Translations under genes and position numbers: made by a program | Part shown: piece after piece, positions 6,316-10,721 of the stretch | Position numbering within the stretch: the stretch's first letter is position 1 | Layout: each line of letters opens with the position of its first letter | Notes under the pieces: model-generated | Told to the model about the DNA's origin: nothing | Seen by the model: only the letters and a program-made list of their open reading frames with translations | Database searches by the model: none | Source of the DNA: CAVRZR01 sp964354215 | GTDB taxonomy: Bacteria > Actinomycetota > Coriobacteriia > Anaerosomatales > CAVRZR01 | Direction: 5' to 3' | DNA length: 10,721 nucleotides | Assembly: GCA_964354215.1 (NCBI GenBank) | Contig: CAYGYT010000053.1 | Location: 1-10,721, forward strand

Positions 6316-7086
6316 ATGGCTGGTTCGTCCGAGCGCACGACGTTTGTCTACACGAGGAGTCCAAGCCCTGCCGACCGGAGGCGAGCTTCGGCCCCACACG
6401 CAGAGACGGCTTCGCACCAGACCACCGTGCTGTTGCAGGAGCTGCGGACTCTGCTGACCTCCATCATGGGCTACACGTCGGTGCTCGTGGACGAGCGCTC
6501 TGGTCCTCTTACGCCCGAGCAGCGCGATCAGCTGAACATCATCGCCGATGCCTCCCGCCAGATGATGCGGGTAATGAACAACGCGCTGCACGCCGAGCAG
6601 TACGGCAAGGACGCGCTCAAGGGCTGCTTGGAGACCTTCGACCTGTGCGATGTGGCGAAGCTCGCCGCGGAGATGATCCGCCAGCAGTGTGACTCCGCGG
6701 GGCTGTGGCTTGTCTGCACGAACGATGGCACGTCGATGGTCACAGCTGACAAGACGCACGTTCTCCAGATCCTGCTGAACCTCGTGTCCAATGCGGTCTC
6801 GTTCACCAAGGCGGGTGGCGTCGAGATCGTCGTCGAGAACCACGACGGCACGGCCGAGGCGATGGTACGAGACACCGGCCGCGGAATCGAACGAAACGAC
6901 CGGCGGCGCATCTTCGGCGAGTACGTCACGATTGGTGAGCCAGAGCGGGGACCATGCGGAGCGGGACTGGGCCTATCGATTTCTCGTACGCTCGCACGTG
7001 CGATGGGCGGCGACATCACCGTCGAGAGCGAACCCGGCCACGGGTCCACGTTCCGCTTCCTCCTGCCGCTCGCATCCCAGGAGTAG
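6316..7086 (+). CDS. Soluble histidine-kinase-like protein lacking the H-box histidine
   Basis: A 256-residue protein with no membrane helix and no recognisable sensor domain. The dimerisation helix reads LQELRTLLTSIMGY (40-53). The usual H-E-L-R-T-P motif has Gln41 (codon CAG) instead of the phosphoacceptor histidine, and Leu instead of the proline. The ATPase domain looks complete: N box LLNLVSNAV (Asn155, Asn159), G1 DTGRGI (186-191), F box IFGEY (199-203), G2 GAGLGLSIS (215-223), then GSTFRFLLP. ATP binding is therefore likely, but standard autophosphorylation at the H box is not. It could be a regulatory or phosphatase-only partner, a dimer partner for another kinase, or use a different residue such as His34, seven residues earlier. 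ATG 6316 has GGGGGAA about six bases upstream. No response regulator gene is adjacent. Confidence 0.88.
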   Translation: MAGSSERTTFVYTRSPSPADRRRASAPHAETASHQTTVLLQELRTLLTSIMGYTSVLVDERSGPLTPEQRDQLNIIADASRQMMRVMNNALHAEQYGKDALKGCLETFDLCDVAKLAAEMIRQQCDSAGLWLVCTNDGTSMVTADKTHVLQILLNLVSNAVSFTKAGGVEIVVENHDGTAEAMVRDTGRGIERNDRRRIFGEYVTIGEPERGPCGAGLGLSISRTLARAMGGDITVESEPGHGSTFRFLLPLASQE

Positions 7087-7164
7087 GCCCGCCCAGGCGA
7101 TTCGAAGCGCACAGTCTGGCGGCGCGCTGGGTGTCTCCAACCCACGTCAGGCTTCGCGCTGTGG

Positions 7165-7196
7165 CGCTCCCGCGTTGCCCGCGAATGACGGGAGCG
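7165..7196. repeat. 8-base inverted repeat between kinase-like and MarR genes
   Basis: CGCTCCCG (7165-7172) and CGGGAGCG (7189-7196) are perfectly complementary with a 16-base gap. It lies 79 bases beyond the kinase-like stop. It could be a terminator-like stem, but no T-run follows and the loop is long, or an operator for the MarR gene downstream. No coding sequence is credible in 7087-7311. Confidence 0.4.
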
Positions 7197-7207
7197 ATGC
7201 ATGTGCA

Positions 7208-7245
7208 ACTATCCTCAGGGCGATTCCCCGATAGTGGGGTATAGT
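7208..7245 (+). promoter_or_regulatory. Likely MarR promoter with ACTAT/ATAGT operator half-sites
   Basis: TATAGT (7240-7245) is a good -10 box 66 bases before the MarR start, with no clear -35. It is embedded in a dyad: ACTATC (7208-7213) and GATAGT (7230-7235) are a perfect inverted pair 22 bases apart, and the -10 itself repeats ATAGT 10 bases further on. CCCC (7226-7229) and GGGG (7236-7239) form a second inverted pair around GATAGT. Two GTCACC copies (7252-7257, 7262-7267) follow with a 10-base period. MarR proteins commonly bind palindromes over their own promoters, so autorepression is the natural reading. Confidence 0.5.
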
Positions 7246-7311
7246 CTCAGCGTCACCCTGGGTCACCGGGGACTACGTGTTCTTTCATCGCTGGAAGGTG
7301 AGGAATCCTCG

Positions 7312-7884
7312 GTGGACGAACGTAGCGAGCAGCGGAAGGGCGGGGCGAGAAGCCTCGGCGGCCTCGCGCCGCCCACGACGCGTGAGGACGAACGCGTGGA
7401 GTTCTGGCACGAGTGGGCCGGCCATTCGTACGATCGCATGGTCTTCTACCTGGACAAAGCAAGGCGCTGCTATCTGGACGGCAACCTGAAACCCTACGGC
7501 ATCTCGTCGGCGCACATGCCGGTACTCACGTACCTTTGGGAGGGACACGACGGCGACACGCAGAGCGTGATCGCCGAGACGATCAACGTGGACCCCGCGA
7601 CCGTGACTCGCGTTGCCCAGAGACTCGAGGAACTCGGCTACCTGAAGCGCGTGATGTCCGACCGAGACAGCCGCGCATTGTGTCTGAGCCTGACCGAGAC
7701 TGGTTGGGAGCTGGCCGACCCGGCCCGTGCGATCTCGAGTGCGTGGACCGACGAGATCACGGCGCATCTGTCCCCGCGCCGCAGGCAAGAGATCCTACGT
7801 GCCTTGCAGAGAATCACCGTTCGCGCGCAGGAGGCCTGCGCATGCATGAAGGACTCGGACTGCGGGGACGAGTCGGACGTCTAG
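7312..7884 (+). CDS. MarR-family transcriptional regulator with C-terminal cysteines
   Basis: A 190-residue winged-helix regulator, slightly long for the family. Residues 1-28 are a charged, probably disordered tail. The dimer helix starts about 29. The DNA-binding part is about 63-135: SVIAETINVDPATVTRVAQRLEELGYLKR (helix-turn-helix) and the wing SDRDSRALCLSLTETG, the MarR signature. The C-terminal dimer helices end in EACACMKDSDCGDE, with Cys176, Cys178 and Cys184. With Cys53 and Cys124 these could form a redox or metal switch, though this is inference. The start chosen is GTG 7312, with GAGGA seven bases upstream; the ATG at 7201 would lie before the likely -10 box. The ribosome binding site sits in the odd palindrome GAGGA-A-TCCTC (7300-7310). 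Targets are unknown, probably itself and a neighbour. Confidence 0.9.
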   Translation: MDERSEQRKGGARSLGGLAPPTTREDERVEFWHEWAGHSYDRMVFYLDKARRCYLDGNLKPYGISSAHMPVLTYLWEGHDGDTQSVIAETINVDPATVTRVAQRLEELGYLKRVMSDRDSRALCLSLTETGWELADPARAISSAWTDEITAHLSPRRRQEILRALQRITVRAQEACACMKDSDCGDESDV

Positions 7885-7919
7885 AGTCGTCCGGCGTTGG
7901 ACCGGCGTGAAAGCCTCCG

Positions 7920-9230
7920 CTATTCGCTTGACTCCACGACCTCCGCGAACGACGTCGAATCCGGCTCCTCTGAAGCACCTGGCTCCTCTTCTTGCGGCTG
8001 CAGTTCGCGTCGTCTGCGCGCGATTGAGAGCGCCAAGGCGATCAGCAGCAGGATGAACGGGATGCAGAAGATGCACATCGGCAGGCGGAACGCGCCGACG
8101 AGCGGCGCGAGGATGCTGCCACCGGAACCCGGGATCCGCACGATCTGGACGCGATTGTTCGCTGTGTCTGCTACTGCGAACCAGTCGCGCGTCTTGTCGT
8201 AGTCGATACCGGTGGGGTAGTTGAAGAAGCCGTCCGATTGACCCTGCTCGCCATAGTTGGCGAGCCGACCCTGCTTGCCGTTCTTCCCGGGTTCGCGCGC
8301 CACCTTGCCCGCCTTCGCGTCGACCGCGGTGATGCGGAACTTGAACGGGTCAACGATCACGAGCCGCCCATTCCCGTCCATGGTGAGGCCGGATGGCAGC
8401 ATGAACGGAGCGGCGGCCATCGATGCGCCCTGAGAACGGACGTCGGCGACTCCAGGTTTGCTCCGATCGGGAGCTTCGCCGAGAATCCAGAGCGGCCGGC
8501 CAGTAGGTGTGAGTGCCTTGATACGGCGGTTCTGGGTGTCGGTCACGTAGATCTTGCCGTCCGGTCCAAGCAGGACGGCGTGCGGCAGGTCGAACTGGTC
8601 CTTGCCCCAGCCGCGGACACCTCCGGCCTGGACGACGACCTTGCTGTTGTTCTCGGTGAAGACGGCGATGCCCTTTGCGGCAGCGACTGCTATCTTGCCG
8701 TCGCGCACATCAAGCCCCTCGGCAAGTTCGACTCTCCACAGTTCGACGTACTGGCCCTGGGGCGTGAACTCGAGGATCTGGCCCGCGAAGTCCGAAACGT
8801 AGATGTTGCCGTTGTCCCCGACGGCGATGCCCTCGATCGACCCGGCGTTCTTAGGCTTGATGATCTTCTTCACCGAGCCGTCGGGGTTGAAGCCAGCGAT
8901 CGTTCCGTGGCCCGACACGACCCAGATGGTGCCATCCTTGGCGATGGCCACGTCGGTAGGGGACGAGAGCTGCTGTTCGGGAGCGTTGCCCCAGCCGTAG
9001 ATGGAGCGAATCCATGTGATGCCGCGAGGAAGATCGCCCTCGCCCGTCGGCGCGCCTCTACCCGGAGTGAGCCGGTAGATCGCGTAGCTCGCTGCGACTA
9101 GAAGCAGAAAGAGCACGACGAGCAGGACGCCGAGGATGGCTCTCTGGCGCTTGTTGTCGACGTACTCGACGACGGTCTCTGTGTAGTAGGGCTCTTCTGG
9201 GGAAGCGGGGGGCGGTGCGGTGTCAGTCAT
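7920..9230 (-). CDS. Two-pass membrane protein with NHL beta-propeller
   Basis: A 436-residue protein. A proline- and tyrosine-rich N-terminal tail (1-30) leads to a membrane helix (about 31-52). Then comes a propeller of NHL-type repeats, visible at about 88-115 (LSSPTDVAIAKDGTIWVVS), 130-155 (GIAVGDNGNIYVSD), 214-240 (LPHAVLLGPDGKIYVTDTQNRR), 278-300 and 335-366 (YPTGIDYD, VADTANNRVQIV). A second helix (about 385-404) and an acidic tail (405-436) follow. Expected topology puts the propeller outside with both ends in the cytoplasm. Propellers of this kind usually bind proteins or ligands and need have no enzymatic role. ATG 9230 has AAGGGA about six bases upstream. It is the second gene after the TPR gene, 33 bases downstream of it. 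No haem motif is present. Confidence 0.87.
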   Translation of the reverse strand: MTDTAPPPASPEEPYYTETVVEYVDNKRQRAILGVLLVVLFLLLVAASYAIYRLTPGRGAPTGEGDLPRGITWIRSIYGWGNAPEQQLSSPTDVAIAKDGTIWVVSGHGTIAGFNPDGSVKKIIKPKNAGSIEGIAVGDNGNIYVSDFAGQILEFTPQGQYVELWRVELAEGLDVRDGKIAVAAAKGIAVFTENNSKVVVQAGGVRGWGKDQFDLPHAVLLGPDGKIYVTDTQNRRIKALTPTGRPLWILGEAPDRSKPGVADVRSQGASMAAAPFMLPSGLTMDGNGRLVIVDPFKFRITAVDAKAGKVAREPGKNGKQGRLANYGEQGQSDGFFNYPTGIDYDKTRDWFAVADTANNRVQIVRIPGSGGSILAPLVGAFRLPMCIFCIPFILLLIALALSIARRRRELQPQEEEPGASEEPDSTSFAEVVESSE

Positions 9231-9263
9231 CCTGTGTCCCTTTGATGGGTGTCATGCAGCGGG

Positions 9264-10037
9264 CTATTTCGTCTTGCTGGTCTCCTGTGCCGCCTTGAGG
9301 CCGTTGGTGGCCGAAGGGTCGCTGGGCAAGAAGAGGAGCGCGCGCTTGAAGTCCACGGCTGCTCCGGCCTTGTTGCCCGACCGGAGTCTCGCCCAGCCTC
9401 GAAGAGTGATGACGTCCGCGGCGGTGTCGTTCAGCTGCAGCACCTGATCGAGCGTCTTCGCGGCCTCTTTCCACTGTCCCAGGTTTCCCTGCGCTGCGGC
9501 CTTGAGCACGAAGAGCCGAGCCGCGTCAGTATTGTCGCTGACCTGGTCAGGCACGCGGATGTTCTTCTGAAGGTTGGTGGCCTTCTCTTCGAGTTGGTAT
9601 CTCGCCTCGACCTTAAGGAACTCATCCGCACGTTTGAGCACCTGCTTGTCCTTGCCTTCAGTCAAGAGGAAGTCGAGCTCCGAGTTGTTCACATACAGGA
9701 TGCTTCGGTCCTTGACGCGCTTGCGAGCTTGGGCGATAGCGTCCCACGCCTCAGATTCTTCGCCACCGGCGTACAGAGCGCGCGCCAGGGCCGCCCACGC
9801 CTTGCCGTTGCCCGGACTCTTCTTGACGGCGGCCTGCGCTCGCGCGAGGGAGGACTCCAGGAGCGTCCGTGGAGCCGGGGGGGCAAACAGACCGACGACC
9901 AGCGCATAGACAAGCAGGCACAGGATGGAGACGACGAGGAACAGGATGAGATAGCGCATCACCTTGGAGGCGGTGTCCGGTTGCTGGACGACGTACTCTT
10001 CGTAGGTCGTCGACTCTGCACTCTGTGTTGCTGCCAT
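9264..10037 (-). CDS. Single-pass membrane TPR protein
   Basis: A 257-residue protein with a short cytoplasmic N-terminus (1-26), a membrane helix (about 27-51), then helical repeats outside. TPR-like units are seen at about 58-110 (NGKAWAALARALYAGGEESEAWDAIAQA) and 172-240 (AARLFVLKAAAQGNLGQWKEAAKTLDQVL and DVITLRGWARLRSGNKAGAAVDFKRAL). Such proteins scaffold membrane or envelope complexes; a role in assembling or docking the nearby cytochrome is possible but unproven. ATG 10037 has AAGGAAGG ten bases upstream. The frame continues to a GTG at 10169, but that start has no ribosome binding site and would add a weakly protein-like tail. It is first in a two-gene unit with the NHL gene, divergent from the cytochrome gene. 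Confidence 0.85.
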   Translation of the reverse strand: MAATQSAESTTYEEYVVQQPDTASKVMRYLILFLVVSILCLLVYALVVGLFAPPAPRTLLESSLARAQAAVKKSPGNGKAWAALARALYAGGEESEAWDAIAQARKRVKDRSILYVNNSELDFLLTEGKDKQVLKRADEFLKVEARYQLEEKATNLQKNIRVPDQVSDNTDAARLFVLKAAAQGNLGQWKEAAKTLDQVLQLNDTAADVITLRGWARLRSGNKAGAAVDFKRALLFLPSDPSATNGLKAAQETSKTK

Positions 10038-10128
10038 GGGTCTTCTGCCTTCCTTGGCCGCCTCGAACGCGGGAGTGGCCTCTGCTTGATACTCGGCCTC
10101 GGAGGCTATTCCTCCTTTAGCCCGTGGC

Positions 10129-10164
10129 GATTCTGAACGATTCTTACTCTGGAGTGATGATTCT
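10129..10164. repeat. Three GATTCT direct repeats in helical phase
   Basis: GATTCT occurs at 10129-10134, 10139-10144 and 10159-10164, that is at 0, 10 and 30 bases. Spacing by whole helical turns puts all copies on one face of the DNA, as expected for a tandem-binding regulator such as a response regulator. They lie 92-127 bases upstream of the TPR start. The protein that would bind them is not identified. Confidence 0.45.
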
Positions 10165-10274
10165 TGCACGCGGAGTATTGCATTGTGTCACAGCGCGGAG
10201 CGATAATACTTGCACTCGCATCTATCGGCCCTGAAGGGTTCTGAACCAACAGCAAGAATGCTCTAGGTGCAAGT
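10163..10274. repeat. CTTGCAC elements, two forward and one inverted
   Basis: CTTGCAC occurs at 10163-10169 and 10209-10215, and its complement GTGCAAG at 10267-10273. The last two extend to a perfect 8-base inverted repeat (ACTTGCAC 10208-10215, GTGCAAGT 10267-10274). Next to them CTCGCA and TGCGAG, and GCATC and GATGC, also mirror each other, but in a rearranged order. This suggests repeated operator half-sites rather than a single hairpin. Confidence 0.4.
10178..10207 (+). promoter_or_regulatory. Possible promoter towards the cytochrome gene
   Basis: GATAAT (10202-10207) matches the -10 consensus at five of six bases, with TTGCAT (10178-10183) as a partial -35 at 18 bases. It would give a leader of about 250 bases before the cytochrome start. 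The CTTGCAC elements flank or overlap it, fitting regulated initiation. A closer promoter cannot be excluded. Confidence 0.3.
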
Positions 10275-10299
10275 GGTGCGAGATGCCGTGCCGGCGGTC

Positions 10300-10323
10300 G
10301 TCGCGATCTGGGGTAGTCGCGAC
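10300..10323. promoter_or_regulatory. 7-base inverted repeat in the cytochrome leader
   Basis: GTCGCGA (10300-10306) and TCGCGAC (10317-10323) are perfectly complementary around a 10-base gap. It lies about 150 bases before the cytochrome start. No T-run follows on the plus strand. It could be an operator palindrome or a leader hairpin. Confidence 0.4.
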
Positions 10324-10415
10324 ACATATGGGGAGAGAAATCATATCGCTATCAGCGGTTTCCTAGGGTTGACCGAGGCCCCTGAGTCTCGCGCGCAACT
10401 AATCCAGTCACGGAA

Positions 10416-10471
10416 AGGAGGTGCGTATTAAGTGACAAAGACAAGCCTTACGATCAAGGAGAATACTACGA
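10416..10471 (+). promoter_or_regulatory. Two ribosome binding sites serving two in-frame starts
   Basis: AGGAGG (10416-10421) lies ten bases before a GTG at 10432, and AAGGAG (10456-10461) nine bases before the ATG at 10471. Both starts are in the same frame with no stop between. The ATG begins a standard signal peptide; the GTG would add 13 mostly polar residues (VTKTSLTIKENTT). Confidence 0.6.
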
Positions 10472-10721
10472 TGAAGAGAGCTCTTCTTGTTGTGGCGCTC
10501 GCGGTCGCGCTGACCTTCGCGATTACCGCCATCGCGTTCGCCGATCACTCTCCGACGTTCTACGTCGGATGGCAGGAGGGCACGTTCGCCGGTTACAACG
10601 GGAACGTCTTTGGCAACCCCGCTGGCGACAGCCCGCACGCGAACTACCTTGAAGGCACCGAGAAGTGCGGCGTGTGCCACTCCGTCCACCGCGCGCCGGT
10701 CGTCGGCATGAAGTGGGACAC
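10471..10721 (+). CDS. Secreted c-type cytochrome-like protein, cut by the right window edge
   Basis: The first 83 residues are visible. MKRALLVVALAVALTFAITAIAFA is a classic Sec signal peptide: two basic residues, a hydrophobic core, and cleavage likely after AFA (24). After a tyrosine- and glycine-rich stretch comes CGVCH (66-70), a covalent haem c attachment site, with His73 close behind (SVHRAP). The CxxCHSxH form is common in multihaem cytochromes, where the nearby histidine may ligate another haem, but only one CxxCH is in view. The mature protein should be outside the membrane and carry electrons in respiration or in exchange with an external acceptor. ATG 10471 is preferred because it starts the signal peptide directly. 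It is divergent from the TPR/NHL unit across the repeat-rich region. Confidence 0.85.
   Translation, partial: MKRALLVVALAVALTFAITAIAFADHSPTFYVGWQEGTFAGYNGNVFGNPAGDSPHANYLEGTEKCGVCHSVHRAPVVGMKWD

Larger units (their letters stand above)
10038..10470. other. Repeat-rich intergenic region between TPR/NHL unit and cytochrome gene
   Basis: These 433 bases hold no credible gene. They carry regularly spaced GATTCT repeats, three CTTGCAC elements, the odd palindrome GGTTCTGAACC (10237-10247), a 7-base inverted repeat (10300-10323), and CGCT-ATC-AGCG (10347-10357). Parts are richer in A and T than the surrounding genes. The region must contain the promoters of both divergent units and is large for this otherwise compact window, so elaborate control is likely. 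Confidence 0.6.

Noticed and set aside
6106..6843. Upstream extension of the ACT gene frame (open to 6843)
   Set aside because: It runs antisense through the kinase-like gene, lacks recognisable domain sequence, and ATG 6105 has a good ribosome binding site and starts the ACT domain properly.
7201..7311. ATG 7201 as the MarR start
   Set aside because: It would place the good -10 box and operator-like repeats inside the gene; GTG 7312 has an ideally spaced GAGGA.
7885..7919. Terminator between MarR and NHL genes
   Set aside because: Only 4-base arms (GTCC/GGAC, CCGG/CCGG) and no T-run.
8238..9101. Plus-strand 287-codon open frame opposite the NHL gene
   Set aside because: Antisense shadow of a gene with clear NHL repeats and membrane helices; no family signature of its own.
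9249..10136. Plus-strand 295-codon open frame opposite the TPR gene
   Set aside because: Antisense shadow; the minus strand has a membrane helix, TPR pattern and operon context.
10038..10169. GTG 10169 as the TPR protein start
   Set aside because: No ribosome binding site upstream, and the extra residues are unlike a membrane-protein N-terminus; ATG 10037 has AAGGAAGG.
10369..10403. TTGACC as a -35 box for the cytochrome gene
   Set aside because: The only -10-like word, ACTAAT (10398-10403), is 23 bases away, too far for a normal sigma-A promoter.

Overview
The window looks like chromosome from a high-GC actinobacterium. Codons are strongly G/C-ended, several starts are GTG, ribosome binding sites are GGAG/AGGAGG-type, and genes are tightly packed on both strands. 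A secreted haem-c protein next to a membrane TPR/NHL gene pair fits an anaerobic or respiratory lineage, such as the cytochrome-rich Coriobacteriia-related groups. That placement is inference; no rRNA or marker gene is present. No mobile element, tRNA, rRNA or CRISPR array was seen.

Left part (1-3985): a minus-strand soluble TPR-GGDEF diguanylate cyclase, cut at its C-terminal end by the window edge, lies divergent from a plus-strand pirin gene. The pirin leader holds three inverted repeats, the last abutting the start codon with the ribosome binding site in its loop. Convergent to pirin are two minus-strand genes: a small membrane-anchored protein with an Ada-type zinc-finger-like domain and, downstream, a serine alpha/beta hydrolase.

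Middle (3986-7884): a cytoplasmic M28-type zinc peptidase is followed after 3 bases by a DUF188 (YaiI/YqxD) protein, evidently one transcription unit. Convergent to it is a two-ACT-domain amino-acid sensor-like gene, preceded by a candidate 18-residue leader peptide whose stop overlaps the ACT start (ATGA). Divergent from that is a small soluble histidine-kinase-like protein whose H-box histidine is glutamine while its ATP-binding motifs look intact. Next comes a MarR regulator with a cysteine cluster at its C-terminus and operator-like repeats around its promoter.

Right part (7885-10721): a minus-strand pair encodes a single-pass TPR protein and a two-pass NHL beta-propeller protein. They share a short tyrosine/valine motif just before the first membrane helix. 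A 433-base intergenic region rich in repeats separates this pair from a divergent, truncated, secreted c-type cytochrome-like gene (CGVCH, signal peptide, two possible starts).

The most coherent candidate system is the TPR/NHL membrane pair plus the cytochrome, joined by the shared control region. The most unusual single gene is the kinase without its phosphoacceptor histidine.
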